DNA of 64,000 nucleotides from Marinobacter similis (GCF_000830985.1 NZ_CP007151.1:992001-1056000); one strand, 5' to 3'; shown: positions 27,541-38,288, numbered from the stretch's first letter. The notes: generated from the letters alone by a model not told the origin. A program made the numbers and translations.

Positions 27541-29106
27541 TCAATCGTCATCTTCATCTAGAGAATGCCGGGGGCAGTGGTACTCCTCAACCACAGTACC
27601 CTCATCAACACTCTCCAGGTGCACATCAAAGCCCCACAGCCGGTGCACGTGGCGCAGCACTTCTTCGGTTTCATCCCCCAGAGGCACTCGGTCGACCGGG
27701 ACATGTCGCAGGGTTAGTGAGCGATCGCCGCGCACATCCACGTTCCAGACCTGGATGTTGGGTTCGCGGTAACTGAGATTGTATTGGCGTGCCAGTTTTT
27801 CCCGGAGAATGCGGTATCCGGGCTCGTCGTGAATGGCGGTCACGCGGTACACGTCTTCCTGATCGTCGTTCTGGATAGAGAACAGCTTGAGGTCGCGCAT
27901 CACCTTGGGCGACAGGAACTGCTGGATGAAGCTTTCATCCTTGAAGTTGGCCATGGCGAAATGCAGGGTTTCGACCCAGTCGGTACCGGCGATGTCCGGG
28001 AACCACTGCCGGTCTTCATCGGTTGGGTGCTCGCAGATGCGCCGCAGATCGGTGTAGATCGAAAAGCCCAGGGTGTAGGGATTCAGGCCTGAATACCAGG
28101 GGCTGTTGAAGGGCGGTTGGTACACCACGGCGGTGTGGCTTTGCAGGAACTCCAACATGAAGCCGTCGTTCACCAGGCCTTTCTCATACATGGAGTGCAG
28201 CAGCGTGTAATGCCAGAAAGACGCCCAGCCCTCGTTCATCACCTGGGTCTGGCGTTGAGGGTAGAAGTATTGGCCCAGCTTGCGCACGATGCGAACGATC
28301 TCCCGTTGCCAAGTTTCCAGCAGGGGCGCGTTCTTTTCGATGAAGTAGAGAATGTTTTCCTGGGGCTCCTCGGGGAAGCGAAGCTTATTGTTCACCGCAT
28401 CGTCGTCATCGTTAGACCGCGGAATGGTGCGCCACAAGTCATTGATGCGCCGCTGCTGGTATTCCTCTCGTTCCTGTTGCCGGCGCTGCTCCTCGGAGGC
28501 GGAAATTGGGGCCGGGCGTTTGTAACGGTCGACGCCGTAATTCATCAGGGCGTGGCATGAGTCGAGAATCTGCTCCACCGCATCCACGCCATGACGTTCC
28601 TCGCATTCGGCTACATAATTGCGGGCAAATACCAGGTAATCGATGATGGCACTGGCGTCGGTCCAGGTGCGGAACAGGTAGTTGCCCTTGAAGAACGAGT
28701 TGTGGCCGTAGCAGGCGTGGGCAATAACCAGCGCCTGCATGGGCAGAGTGTTCTCTTCCATCAGATAGGCAATGCAGGGGTTCGAGTTGATGACGATTTC
28801 ATAGGCCAGCCCCATCTGGCCCCTCTGATAGCCCTTGGATGTGCTCAGGAATTGCTTGCCGAACGACCAGTGGTGGTAGCCCACCGGCATGCCCACCGAA
28901 CTGTAGGCATCCATCATCTGCTCGGCGCTGATCACTTCAATCTGGTTCGGGTAGGTGTCCAGCCCGAACTCCGCCGCGCATTTGGCAATTTCCTCGTCGT
29001 ACTTGCGGATCAGATCGAAGGTCCATTCCGAACTGGTGGAAATGGGCTGACGGTCCCCGGACTGCCCGTTTTCCGGCAGGTTGGGACGATCCATGGTGTC
29101 GGTCAT
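27541..29106 (-). CDS. SpoVR/YcgB family protein
   Basis: A 521-residue soluble protein of the SpoVR family. Conserved blocks are [30 protein letters not shown] sequence, [27 protein letters not shown] and [16 protein letters not shown]. In proteobacteria it travels with yeaG and yeaH as a stationary-phase or nutrient-stress operon; its biochemical role is unknown. Its start overlaps the YeaH stop by 4 bases. Two acidic tails at the C-terminus are typical. Confidence 0.9.
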   Translation of the reverse strand: MTDTMDRPNLPENGQSGDRQPISTSSEWTFDLIRKYDEEIAKCAAEFGLDTYPNQIEVISAEQMMDAYSSVGMPVGYHHWSFGKQFLSTSKGYQRGQMGLAYEIVINSNPCIAYLMEENTLPMQALVIAHACYGHNSFFKGNYLFRTWTDASAIIDYLVFARNYVAECEERHGVDAVEQILDSCHALMNYGVDRYKRPAPISASEEQRRQQEREEYQQRRINDLWRTIPRSNDDDDAVNNKLRFPEEPQENILYFIEKNAPLLETWQREIVRIVRKLGQYFYPQRQTQVMNEGWASFWHYTLLHSMYEKGLVNDGFMLEFLQSHTAVVYQPPFNSPWYSGLNPYTLGFSIYTDLRRICEHPTDEDRQWFPDIAGTDWVETLHFAMANFKDESFIQQFLSPKVMRDLKLFSIQNDDQEDVYRVTAIHDEPGYRILREKLARQYNLSYREPNIQVWNVDVRGDRSLTLRHVPVDRVPLGDETEEVLRHVHRLWGFDVHLESVDEGTVVEEYHCPRHSLDEDDD

Positions 29107-30398
29107 GCGGCTTTCCTCTCAAACAGCTGTCGGAATACCGGATAGATCTCGCCCGGATCGGCGATTTGTTGCATGGCGAAGCTATTGGGGAAGCGCTCCA
29201 TGATTTTTTCGTACTCGTACCACAGCATCTGGTGATCCTGGGGCGTGATCTCGGTGTAGGCGTAATACTGCACCAGCGGCAGGATGCCCTCAGCCAGGAT
29301 CTTGCTGCACACCGGTGAGTCGTCGTTCCAGTTGTCGCCGTCCGAGGCCTGGGCGGCGTAGATGTTCCACTCCGATGGCGGATACCGGGATTCAACAATC
29401 TTCTTCATCAGCTTCAGGGCGCTGGAGACTATGGTGCCGCCGGTTTCCCGGGAGTAGAAGAACTCCTCTTCGTCCACCTCTTTGGCACTGGTGTGGTGCC
29501 GGATGAACACCACCTCAATCTTCTTGTAGTTCTTCTTCAGAAACAGGTACAGCAGGATGAAGAAGCGCTTGGCAATGTCCTTGTGCATCTGGGTCATCGA
29601 GCCCGATACATCCATCAGGCAGAACATGACGGCACTGGTGGCCGGCTGCGGGTGTTTCTGATGCTGGCGGTAGCGCAGGTCGATTTCGTCGATGAACGGG
29701 ATGCGCCGGATGTTGGCTTTCAGGCGGGCGATTTCCTCCTCCAGGACCTGGATCTGGTCTTCATGGCTGAAGGCCGGGTCCAGATCCTCGGGCGCCATTT
29801 TCAGCGCCTCGAGCTGCTCTTCCAGGTCGCGGATCTTTTTCTTACGGGCGCCGCCCAGGCCCAGCCGGCGGGCATGAGCGCCCCGGAGCGAGCGCACCAC
29901 ATCGAGTTTGGCCGGGACACCTTCGGTGGTGAAGCCGGAGCGGACGTACTTGAAGGATTCGGTGTCTTTCAGTTTCTTGCGGGCCAGGTTAGGCAGTTCG
30001 AGGTCGTCGAACAGAAAGTCGAGAAACTCCTCCTGGGTGATCTGGAAGGCGAATTCATCCATGCCCTCGCCATCGGGGCTGGCTTTGCCTTGGCCCTGCC
30101 CACCACCACCGCCCCCGGGCGGCTTGGGGATAGTATCGCCAGCGACAAACTCCTGATTGCCCGGGTGGACCATTTCGCGTTTGCCACCCTGGCCATGATG
30201 GAAAATCGGCTCTTCGATATCCTGGCTTGGAATGCTGACGCTCTCGCCCCGCTCAATGTCGGTGATCGAGCGCCGTTGCACCGCATCGGCCACGGCTTTC
30301 TTGATGTGGTGGCGGTACCGGCGCAGGAACCGTTCCCGGTTCACCGCGCTTTTGTTCTTGCCGTTCAGTCGCCGGTCGACGACGTGGGTCATACCCAT
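29103..30398 (-). CDS. yeaH: YeaH family (DUF444) von Willebrand A-like protein
   Basis: A 431-residue protein opening [19 protein letters not shown], which is the YeaH signature. A Gly-rich and charged middle ([13 protein letters not shown]) precedes a vWA-like domain with the metal-site motif DVSGSMT. It is partner of the YeaG kinase encoded just upstream and of SpoVR just downstream. All three genes are intact, which is notable given the indel rate elsewhere. Confidence 0.92.
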   Translation of the reverse strand: MGMTHVVDRRLNGKNKSAVNRERFLRRYRHHIKKAVADAVQRRSITDIERGESVSIPSQDIEEPIFHHGQGGKREMVHPGNQEFVAGDTIPKPPGGGGGGQGQGKASPDGEGMDEFAFQITQEEFLDFLFDDLELPNLARKKLKDTESFKYVRSGFTTEGVPAKLDVVRSLRGAHARRLGLGGARKKKIRDLEEQLEALKMAPEDLDPAFSHEDQIQVLEEEIARLKANIRRIPFIDEIDLRYRQHQKHPQPATSAVMFCLMDVSGSMTQMHKDIAKRFFILLYLFLKKNYKKIEVVFIRHHTSAKEVDEEEFFYSRETGGTIVSSALKLMKKIVESRYPPSEWNIYAAQASDGDNWNDDSPVCSKILAEGILPLVQYYAYTEITPQDHQMLWYEYEKIMERFPNSFAMQQIADPGEIYPVFRQLFERKAA

Positions 30399-30431
30399 AG
30401 CGCTACTCCAGTTCAGCGGTTGGCCGCTGAC

Positions 30432-32354
30432 TTAGTGAGACTTACGAACCCGCAGGTACCACTCTGCAAGCAGGCGAACCTGTTTCTCCGTGTAGCCTCT
30501 ATCGACCATACGCTCGACGAACTGCTTGTGTTTCTTCTGATCTTCCTGACTTGCTTTCGGGTTGAAAGAAATAACCGGCAGCAGATCCTCGGTGTTCGAG
30601 AACATCTTCTTCTCGATCACGCTGCGCAGCTTCTCGTAACTGAGCCAGGACGGGTTGCGGCCCTGGTTGTTGGCCCGCGCCCGCAGGACAAAGTTGACCA
30701 CCTCGTTGCGGAAGTCTTTCGGGTTGCTGATGCCCGCCGGTTTCTCGATCTTCTCCAGCTCATCGTTGATGGACGAGCGGTCGAGAATCTCGCCGGTTTC
30801 GGGGTCCCGGTATTCCTGGTCCTGAATCCAGAAGTCGGCATAGGTGACATAGCGATCGAACAGGTTCTGGCCGTATTCGCTGTAGCTCTCCAGGTATGCG
30901 GTCTGGATTTCCTTGCCGATGAACTGGACGTAGTGAGGTGCCAGGAATTCCTTGATGAAGCGCAGGTAGCGCTCCTGAACCTCGGGCGTGTATTGCTCCT
31001 GTTCAATCTGTTTTTCGATCACGTACAGCAGGTGCACGGGGTTGGCCGCCACTTCCGCGGTATCAAAGTTGAACACTTTTGACAGGATCTTGAACGCGAA
31101 GCGGGTGGACAGGCCGTCCATGCCCTCGTTCACGCCGGCGGCATCCCGATACTCCTGAATTGACTTGGCCTTGGGATCGGTATCCTTGATGTTCTGGCCG
31201 TCGTATACGCGCATCTTGGAGAAGATGCTGGAGTTTTCCGGTTCCTTGATCCGCGACAGCACCGAGAACTGGGCCAGCATGTCGAGGGTGTCGGGGGCGC
31301 AGGGGGCACCGGACAGGGAGCTGTTCTTCAATAGCTTCTTGTAGATCTCGATCTCTTCGGTGACCCGAACACAGTAGGGCACTTTCACGATGTAGACCCG
31401 GTCCAGAAACGCCTCATTGTGCTTGTTGTTGCGGAAAGTCTGCCATTCCGATTCGTTGGAGTGGGCCAGGATCACGCCGTCAAAGGGCACCGAACCCATA
31501 CCTTCGGTGGTGTTGTAGTTGCCTTCCTGAGTTGCGGTCAGCAGCGGGTGCAGCACTTTGATCGGTGCCTTGAACATCTCGACGAATTCCAGCAGGCCCT
31601 GGTTGGCTTTGCACAGGCCACCGCTGAAGCTGTAGGCGTCGGCGTCGTCCTGGGAGAAGTCCTCCAGCATGCGGATGTTAACCTTACCCACCAGGGCAGA
31701 GATGTCCTGGTTGTTGTCGTCGCCGGGCTCGGTCTTGGAGACCCCAACCTGGTCCAGTACCGAGGGATATCTTTTTACAACCTTGAACTGGCTGATGTCG
31801 CCGCCGAATTCGTGCAGCCGCTTGACCGCCCAAGGCGAAATAATGTTTTGCAGGTAGCGGGAGGGGATGCCGTATTCTTCCTCCAGGATCTGGGCGTCCT
31901 CCGCGGGGTCAAACAACCCAAGCGGCGATTCGTTCACCGGTGAACCCTTGATGGCGTAGAAGGGCACCTTTTGCATCAGGGCCTTGAGCTTTTCCGCCAG
32001 GGACGATTTACCACCGCCAACCGGGCCGAGCAGGTACAGGATCTGTTTCTTCTCTTCCAGGCCCTGGGCAGCATGGCGGAAGAAGGAGACGATGTTTTCC
32101 ACGGCTTCTTCCATGCCGTAGAACTCGGAGAATTCAGGGTATCGCTTGATTACCTTGTTGGAGAAGATGCGTGACAGGCGAAGGTCACGGGAGGTGTCGA
32201 CAAGTTCTGGCTCGCCAATGGCAATTAACATTCGTTCAGCGGCCGTGGCATAGGCCGTTGGGTCCTTTTTGCAGATCTCCAGGTATTCCTCCAGGGTGAA
32301 TTCTTCTTCCTGGGTACTCTCATACCTGTCTTTAAAGTGCTGCATGATGGTCAT
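30432..32354 (-). CDS. yeaG: PrkA-family serine protein kinase/AAA protein YeaG
   Basis: A 640-residue protein with the PrkA AAA domain followed by the kinase-like C-terminal domain. The Walker A is GPVGGGKSSLAEK, and the conserved FSGGLCKANQGLLEF and DGVILAHSNESEW follow. The start at MTIMQHFKDRYES aligns with E. coli YeaG; an ATG three codons in is an alternative. In E. coli it is induced by nitrogen and stress signals. It is the first gene of the yeaG-yeaH-spoVR operon. Confidence 0.92.
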   Translation of the reverse strand: MTIMQHFKDRYESTQEEEFTLEEYLEICKKDPTAYATAAERMLIAIGEPELVDTSRDLRLSRIFSNKVIKRYPEFSEFYGMEEAVENIVSFFRHAAQGLEEKKQILYLLGPVGGGKSSLAEKLKALMQKVPFYAIKGSPVNESPLGLFDPAEDAQILEEEYGIPSRYLQNIISPWAVKRLHEFGGDISQFKVVKRYPSVLDQVGVSKTEPGDDNNQDISALVGKVNIRMLEDFSQDDADAYSFSGGLCKANQGLLEFVEMFKAPIKVLHPLLTATQEGNYNTTEGMGSVPFDGVILAHSNESEWQTFRNNKHNEAFLDRVYIVKVPYCVRVTEEIEIYKKLLKNSSLSGAPCAPDTLDMLAQFSVLSRIKEPENSSIFSKMRVYDGQNIKDTDPKAKSIQEYRDAAGVNEGMDGLSTRFAFKILSKVFNFDTAEVAANPVHLLYVIEKQIEQEQYTPEVQERYLRFIKEFLAPHYVQFIGKEIQTAYLESYSEYGQNLFDRYVTYADFWIQDQEYRDPETGEILDRSSINDELEKIEKPAGISNPKDFRNEVVNFVLRARANNQGRNPSWLSYEKLRSVIEKKMFSNTEDLLPVISFNPKASQEDQKKHKQFVERMVDRGYTEKQVRLLAEWYLRVRKSH

Positions 32355-32733
32355 AGATGGCGCCTCGCTTGCTCTCTTATAATCGACTCTCAGTTCACGC
32401 AATATCCCCGTTGCATCGGTTCCGCCTGTGAGGGCGGTCTGTGTAGTTATGGGTGGAAGAAATGGATACATACAAGCAGCCCGGCAAATACGGAGCTGCG
32501 GCTGCCTGCTTAATTTGAGCTTAGTTCACGCTCGAAAAATAGGACAGTGGGGATGTGGTTAAGGTTCATTAAATTGTGTTACGGGGTGGAGGGCTGGAGC
32601 GCAAGGAGTGTCTTTGTGTGACCGCTTGTTGAAACTCGCTGGGCTCAGACAAACAAGCGGTCACACAAAGACACCCCTTACACTCCGATCACGCGTTGGG
32701 CGTGGGTCAGGGTGTAAGAGGCGGAATAGAGAG
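32355..32733. other. Intergenic region of 379 bases upstream of yeaG
   Basis: No coding region is seen. The part nearest yeaG presumably holds its promoter; a TATAAG at minus-strand 32380-32375 with TTGCGT 15 bases upstream is a weak candidate. The distal part holds the long-armed inverted repeat at 32603-32679. Confidence 0.5.
32603..32679. repeat. Long-armed inverted repeat, element A
   Basis: Arms of 28 bp (32603-32630 and 32652-32679) pair with one mismatch around a 21-base loop. The arms include GACCGCTTGTT at the loop side and a G-rich outer end, resembling the outlines of elements B and C but without their 54-base core. It lies after the methyltransferase stop and may end its transcript. 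Confidence 0.8.
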
Positions 32734-33386
32734 TTATTTCTTGGTTAGGCGGAACACGCTTTCGGTGGCACCGGCCAGGCCTTTGCGTTTGGTGAACGGG
32801 TGGTCCTTGGCCAGGGTGTTGGTGAGGATGTGTTCGACGGTGTAGTCCGCCGAGTAGAGCTCCATGACTTCTTCATCGCTGACGTTAAACGGCGGACCTT
32901 TGATTTCGGTATCGTAGTCGAGGGTGATTAGCAGTATCTTGGTGTCATCCGGGATGATCGCGGTCAGGTGTTCCACGTAGCTCTTTCGCATGTGGGGTGG
33001 CAGGGCGATCAGGGCGGCCCGGTCGTAAACCAGGCGGATGTGTTTCAGGTCGGCAGGGACGAGCTGGAAAAAGTCGCCGCACCAGAGTTCCAGGTTATCG
33101 TGCTTGAAGGTTATGAACGGCTCGCCCGGGTGCACCTTGCTTTTTCGCCGCCTTCCTCGAAGAAGTCCTTGCAGGCGACTTCGCTTAGCTCGACGCCGAT
33201 CACCGGGTGCCCGCGGTCGTGCAGCCACCACATGTCGTGGGCTTTACCGCACAAAGGGACAAAAACGGCGCTGGCGGGCTTGCCGGCGAGCTCCGGCCAG
33301 TGGTCGTAGAGGTACTGGTTAACGGTGCCCTCGTGAAAGCCAATTTCCTTTTTGGCCCAGCGTTCATGCCAGAACTCGTGATCCAT
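32734..33386 (-). CDS. tpm: Thiopurine S-methyltransferase family protein, frameshifted
   Basis: About 217 residues after restoring one A near 33137 (GCA[A]GG), the usual TPMT length. The start MDHEFWHERWAKKEIGFHE is the bacterial TPMT opening. The SAM-binding parts VFVPLCGKAHDMWWL and VIGVELSEVACKDFF follow, then LVYDRAALIALPP and ILLITLDYD. Bacterial TPMTs methylate selenium, tellurium and thiopurine substrates. A second Met five codons upstream is possible. Confidence 0.88.
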
Positions 33387-33463
33387 GGTTTTCCGCTCCA
33401 TCTGGTTTGGACGTTTGCTTCAGTCTACCCTAATCTTTGCCTGTCTTGATTCAGGAGAAAAGC

Positions 33464-34399
33464 ATGAAAGCAGTATTCCTCGATGCCAATACACTGGGCA
33501 ACGATGTCGATCTCGCTCCCATTGAGCGTATCACCGGAGATCTCGTTAAACACGGTAAAACGGCGCCGGATGAGGTAGTTGGCCGCATTCAGGGCTTCGA
33601 TACGGTGATCGTCAACAAGGTGGTGCTTACGCGAGAGCATTTCGAAGCCTGCCCTGAGCTGAAAACCATTGCGGTAGTGGCCACCGGGATTAACAACATC
33701 GATAAAGATGCAGCTCGCGATCATGGTATCCGGGTGCTGAATGTAACTAATTACGGCCGCTCAACGGTTGCCCAGCACACCATGGCGCTGATTCTGGCGC
33801 TGGCTACCCGGTTGCTGGATTACGATCGCGATGTGCGTGCCGGTCGCTGGGGCAAGAGCGACATGTTTTGCCTGATGGACCATCCGATCATGGAGCTGGA
33901 GGGTCGTACACTGGGCGTTCTGGGTTATGGTGATCTGGGCCAGGGGGTCATTAAGAGGGCCGAAGCCTTTGGAATGAAAGTCCTGTTGGGCGCACGGCCG
34001 GGCCAGTCGGCCTCGGAGGTGGATGGCTATCCGCGCCTGCCCCTGGACGAACTGCTGCCAAAGGTGGATGTGCTGTCACTGCACTGCCTGCTCACCGACG
34101 ACACCCGTAACCTGATCGGTGCCCGTGAGTTGAAGATGATGAAAAACGATGCCTTGCTGATCAACACCAGCCGCGGCGGACTGGTGGACGAGCAGGCGCT
34201 GGCGGATGCCCTGAGGTCGGGCGAGATCGGTGGCGCCGGTTTTGATGTCTTGACGGAAGAGCCGCCCCGTAACGGTAACCCGTTGCTGGCAGACGATATC
34301 CCCAATCTGATCGTGACCCCTCATTCGGCTTGGGCAAGTCGCGAAGCGCGACAGAGAATCGTCGATATTACGGCGCGTAATTTGTCATCCCCGGCATAA
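33464..34399 (+). CDS. D-2-hydroxyacid dehydrogenase (glycerate dehydrogenase-like)
   Basis: A 311-residue NAD-dependent oxidoreductase. Motifs are VVATGINNIDKDAAR, the nucleotide-binding GVLGYGDLGQGVIKRAEAFG, INTSRGGLVDE around the catalytic Arg/Glu region, and TPHSAWAS with the catalytic His. It is most like HprA-type hydroxypyruvate/glycerate dehydrogenases; the exact substrate is not certain. The stop codon lies inside the loop of its own terminator hairpin. Confidence 0.87.
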   Translation: MKAVFLDANTLGNDVDLAPIERITGDLVKHGKTAPDEVVGRIQGFDTVIVNKVVLTREHFEACPELKTIAVVATGINNIDKDAARDHGIRVLNVTNYGRSTVAQHTMALILALATRLLDYDRDVRAGRWGKSDMFCLMDHPIMELEGRTLGVLGYGDLGQGVIKRAEAFGMKVLLGARPGQSASEVDGYPRLPLDELLPKVDVLSLHCLLTDDTRNLIGARELKMMKNDALLINTSRGGLVDEQALADALRSGEIGGAGFDVLTEEPPRNGNPLLADDIPNLIVTPHSAWASREARQRIVDITARNLSSPA

Positions 34400-34412
34400 C
34401 CGGGGCTTTTTT
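34389..34412 (+). terminator. Intrinsic terminator overlapping a stop codon
   Basis: CCCCGG (34389-34394) pairs with CCGGGG (34400-34405) and a C plus six T follows. The loop CATAA contains the TAA stop of the dehydrogenase, so the left arm is coding. Confidence 0.88.
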
Positions 34413-34431
34413 GCATTCCAGGCGGCGTGGT

Positions 34432-35679
34432 TTAGTACTTCCAGCCGATGCTGGCTGATGCGCCAACCTGGTACATCTCCAGGGTGATTGTCTGGTCGGC
34501 CGCCAGTGGGTTGGGGCCAGTGACTTCTTTCGTCGGCGAGAAGAAAGCCATTCCGGAAAGCTCCAGGTTCTCGCTGAAGTTGTGGGTGAAGCCACCGGTG
34601 AAGTGCCATTCCTGCAGTCCCGGAGCGAGGATATTGAACAGTACGTCCTCGTCAGAGATCGGGCTTTCGCCGTAGCTTACGCCTGCTCGCCAGGCGTTCT
34701 TCTGGCTCTGTTGCCACTGCCAGCCCAGCTTGACGATGGTCATGTCATCCCAGCCAAAACCAGCGCCCTGGTCGGCACCCAGCGGTGCTGTCATCAGGTT
34801 CGGCAACAGCGCATTGCCGACACTGTTCACTTCGCTGTATTTAATATGCTGAACGTCCAGAAGGATCCAGTGATCCTGAATGCCGGACCAGGCGATGCCG
34901 GCGTTTAACATCTGCGGGATGTCGAAGTCACCCTGTTCGGCAAACAGGCCCTGGTATTGGTCGAATTCTTCCATTTCCAGGATGTTGCGCCAGCTTACGC
35001 CACCTCTTAGGGTGTCGGTGATCTCGCCCTGCCAGCCAATCTGAAAGCCGTAGCCCCAGGCTTCATCGTCGCCGTTGTTCGATAGTGCACTTGGATCAGA
35101 CGAGAAGTCGCGGAAACCCTGCAGGCCTCTCGCCTCGAAGCGCTGGTAAGCAATGACCGGAGAAATGCCGAAGGCCTGATTGTCGGAGAATTCCCAGGAC
35201 CATGTAGGCGCGATGAACAGCTGCTCCAGGTTGACGCCGGTGCGGCCGCCGTAGAATGGGCCACCTTCTTCGCCGGGGTATTCAGTGTTCATGCCGCCGT
35301 TGGCGAACACCGAAACGCCAAACGCGGTGGTGTCGGACAGCTTGCGGTTAAAGCCGAGGTGCGGGATGACAAAACCATCGCGGCTGCTCTGGTAGTTGCC
35401 CGGGGCCAGGGGGAACATGTCGTCCTGCTGCGGGTTACCTTCTACGGAGTATTCCCGGCGGGGCGAAAACGCCTCCAGGCCACCGTCCACGCGGTTGCCG
35501 ATGAAGGCCATGCCAGCCGGGTTGGTGGCTGCTGCAATGCTGTCCTGAGACAGGGCGCTTCCGGCGCCGGCCATACCTTTATTGATGGTGCCGTATCCAT
35601 GGCTGAAATACCCATTGGTCGCTAGTGCGGATGCCGGAATAAAAGCTGTGATAGCGGCTACTGCAAGGCTTAAGCGCAT
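34432..35679 (-). CDS. FadL/OmpP1/TodX family outer-membrane transporter
   Basis: A 415-residue outer-membrane beta-barrel for long-chain fatty acids or hydrocarbons. The signal peptide ends ASALATNGYF. Family marks are the plug region GMAGAGSALSQDSIAAATNPAGMAF (residues about 32-56) and a C-terminal strand ending in WKY. In an oil-degrading lineage with wax-ester synthesis it probably imports fatty acids or alkanes. The start at MRLSLAV gives a normal signal peptide. It is intact. Confidence 0.9.
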   Translation of the reverse strand: MRLSLAVAAITAFIPASALATNGYFSHGYGTINKGMAGAGSALSQDSIAAATNPAGMAFIGNRVDGGLEAFSPRREYSVEGNPQQDDMFPLAPGNYQSSRDGFVIPHLGFNRKLSDTTAFGVSVFANGGMNTEYPGEEGGPFYGGRTGVNLEQLFIAPTWSWEFSDNQAFGISPVIAYQRFEARGLQGFRDFSSDPSALSNNGDDEAWGYGFQIGWQGEITDTLRGGVSWRNILEMEEFDQYQGLFAEQGDFDIPQMLNAGIAWSGIQDHWILLDVQHIKYSEVNSVGNALLPNLMTAPLGADQGAGFGWDDMTIVKLGWQWQQSQKNAWRAGVSYGESPISDEDVLFNILAPGLQEWHFTGGFTHNFSENLELSGMAFFSPTKEVTGPNPLAADQTITLEMYQVGASASIGWKY

Positions 35680-35878
35680 AGATGAATACCCGATGGTCAA
35701 TGTCAGTCAATTTCGTGGCGCTGTTGTACACAAGAATTTATATAAGAGAAAGTGATTAAAATTCATATGCTTATAATTCTGGCCTCAACCCTCGCAAATG
35801 CCCGTTAATCGGCCATACTCTGTTACGGCAGGTATCTGCCTGATAATCTGTACAAAACTTTCCATTGCAGGACATTGA

Positions 35879-37240
35879 GTGGCTTCTTTCCAATTTAGAG
35901 AACGGCTTCAGGCGGCAGAAGACTGGATTCTTGCTAACCCCAACCCTCCGCGCACCTGGCCCTGGACCTGGCTGTACAAGGCAGGCCGCTCGGTTTATGC
36001 GCTGGCCAGGGATGTCATCAGTGGCCAGCTGACCCTGCACGCCATGAGCCTGGTCTACACCACGCTGCTCAGTATCGTGCCGCTGCTGGCGCTCAGTTTC
36101 TCGGTGCTGAAGGCGCTGGGGGTGCACCAGCGCATGGAGCCCTTCCTGTTCCAGTTCTTCCAGCCTATGGGGCCTCAGGGTATCGAGCTGGCAGAGAAAA
36201 TCCTGGGGTTTGTCGACAACATGAAGGTAGGTGTGTTGGGTTCCGTGGGGTTGGCGCTGCTGGTCTACACGGTGGTCTCTTTGCTGCAGAAGATCGAGCG
36301 CTCGTTCAACATGATCTGGCGCGTGCCCGACATGCGCTCGATGGCGCAGCGGTTCAGTAACTACCTCAGTGTCATCATGGTGGGTCCTCTGCTGATGGTG
36401 TCCGCTATCGGTGTCAGCGCCACCATTTTCTCCTCTACCTTTGTCCAGACCCTGATCGAGATCGAACCTTTCGGCTCCCTGATCCTGGTCGCCAGCCGGT
36501 TTACCCCGTTCTTCCTGGTGGTCGGTGCCTTCACCTTTGTCTATATCTTCATGCCGAACACCCGCGTGAAGCTTCGTTATGCCTTTATCGGTGGTCTGGT
36601 TGCCGGGGTGTCCTGGCAGGCCGCGGGCATGTTGTTTGCGTCATTCGTGGCGGGTTCCGCCAAGTACGCCGCCATCTACTCCAGTTTCGCCATTGGTATC
36701 ATCCTGCTGATCTGGACCTATCTGAACTGGATGATCCTGTTGCTGGGGGCCAGCCTGGCGTTCTATTTGCAGAATCCAAGCTCGGTTGCCAAGCGCCGGC
36801 AGGTCCAGCTGGCGCCGGAGTTGCAGGAAAAGGTGGCCTTGGCCTTGATGTGGATGGTGGCGAAACCCTTTGCAGAGGGTGAGCCCGCGCCCCAGCAGGA
36901 AGTGCTCGAGCATCGGTTGAGTGTACCCGGTGAGGTGACTCGGGGCGTGAGTGACAAGCTGATTCGAGCCGGGTTGTTGTCTCTGGCGGGGCGCCAGGGT
37001 GATCAGCTGGTTCCTGGCCGGTCGCTGGATGGCATTTCGATTGCTGACGTGCTCAGGGTGGTTCGTCGCGACGAGGATCGGGTGGTGGACAGGTTGCCCC
37101 TTGATTTGCCCTTTGACCTGCTGCATGGCGAGGAAGAGCGATTGACCACGTCCTTCTCCGAGCTGCTGAAAACCGGTAAGACGATTCAGCAGACCGTTAA
37201 AGAAGCAGAACAGGATCCGGTGTCACAGTCGGGAGGGTGA
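35879..37240 (+). CDS. YihY family inner-membrane protein
   Basis: A 453-residue protein with a GTG start preceded by CAGGA. The N-terminal 290 residues form the six-helix YihY domain, with LTLHAMSLVYTTLLSIVPLLALSF-like opening, KIERSFNMIWRVP and SAKYAAIYSSFAIGIILLIW. The last 150 residues are a soluble winged-helix-like extension found in many YihY proteins. The old RNase BN name is a misassignment. The tail overlaps the convergent HDOD gene by about 18 bases. Confidence 0.87.
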   Translation: MASFQFRERLQAAEDWILANPNPPRTWPWTWLYKAGRSVYALARDVISGQLTLHAMSLVYTTLLSIVPLLALSFSVLKALGVHQRMEPFLFQFFQPMGPQGIELAEKILGFVDNMKVGVLGSVGLALLVYTVVSLLQKIERSFNMIWRVPDMRSMAQRFSNYLSVIMVGPLLMVSAIGVSATIFSSTFVQTLIEIEPFGSLILVASRFTPFFLVVGAFTFVYIFMPNTRVKLRYAFIGGLVAGVSWQAAGMLFASFVAGSAKYAAIYSSFAIGIILLIWTYLNWMILLLGASLAFYLQNPSSVAKRRQVQLAPELQEKVALALMWMVAKPFAEGEPAPQQEVLEHRLSVPGEVTRGVSDKLIRAGLLSLAGRQGDQLVPGRSLDGISIADVLRVVRRDEDRVVDRLPLDLPFDLLHGEEERLTTSFSELLKTGKTIQQTVKEAEQDPVSQSGG

Positions 37241-38288
37241 GCGCCCCTCATCACGCAGCATGCCCAGCAGTGATTCCCGAACCAGTTTGATTTGCTGCGG
37301 GCTCAGTTGCACCACGTTGGCAGGTCGTCCTCCGCCAGATTGCGCTGGTTGGCGTGGTGAAGCACCTCACGGGTGCCAATGATGATGCCATCGTTTAACG
37401 GTGTCTGGTCTTGTCTCGGGGCCGGGCGTTCCGCTGCCAGCAACAGCGCGCTGAACCGTGGCGGAAGATTCCAGGCCTTGGCCAGCAGCTGGCTGGTGGT
37501 CCACTGGTAACGGGTCATGGCCTGCCGGATCAACGCCGGGGGCGGGGCAGTGTTGTGTTGCGCACGGCAGATCCGCTGCAACTCCCTGAACAGAGTGATG
37601 TAGGCCAGCGCCGGCAGAAGTCCTGCCATGAAGTGGGCACTGGTGTCGGCGTTATGTAGCTTGGCAATCTGCTCGGAGGCCCTTGCGCAGGAGATGCCCC
37701 AGCGCCAGACCCGCTTGGCAAACAGTGCTTCGCCACTGTTACGCGCGGCCATCATTGGGCGCATTACAGCCGCAGACACCACATTCCGGATACCATCGAT
37801 ACCAAGCAGGAAAACTGCCTGATCTACCGATTCGATGGCTTTGTCGCCGTGGCGGAAGAAGGGGCTGTTGGCTATTTGCAGCAACTGATCGGTCAGGGCC
37901 GGATCCCTGAGAATGATGTCGGTCACACTCTGGCGTCGGTGGATTCATCGGACAAGGCTCGCAGCAGCATCGGAAGGCTTAGCGGTTGCCGGGGCAGTTC
38001 ATCCAGCTGGTCATCATTCAGGCGATGTTCCAGTTCGGCCAGAATCTCCGGTGCAGGCGAAGACTCTCCGTTCAGTGCAGAGGGTTTGGCATCCAGCAGC
38101 CAGCAAAACAGATGTTCCTCCAGCTGGCGGGTCAGTTCTAACCCGTTCTCGAGGTCGTCGTCGTTAGTTTGCTCTTTGGCTGGGTTGATTAGCCGCGCTT
38201 CCGGTAGCACTGGTGTTGGCGGTTGTGGCGATGAGAATAAACTCGAAATCCAGGAGAGAAAGCCTGGCATCCGTTGCCTCCGAGCCAA
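37223..38288 (-). CDS. HDOD domain signalling protein, two frameshifts
   Basis: About 355 residues after repair near 37925 (GTG[C]TGACC) and near 37320. An acidic N-terminal region of about 110 residues precedes the HDOD domain, which shows IILRDPALTDQLLQIANSPFFR and VDQAVFLLGIDGIRNVVSAA. The corrected end reads QQIKLVRESLLGMLRDEG. HDOD proteins act in cyclic-di-GMP, chemotaxis or stress signalling; no partner is apparent. Each predicted fragment could be mistaken for a separate gene. Confidence 0.8.

Noticed and set aside
29493..31082. Long open frame of 529 codons on the plus strand across yeaH and yeaG
   Set aside because: It mirrors two well-conserved intact genes on the other strand; its product shows no domain and the openness follows from high GC codon use.
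37303..38288. Two separate coupled genes (a short acidic protein and an HDOD protein) with an ATGA-like overlap
   Set aside because: The acidic part and the HDOD domain join in a family-like way if one C is restored at 37925, and the same type of loss occurs throughout the window.
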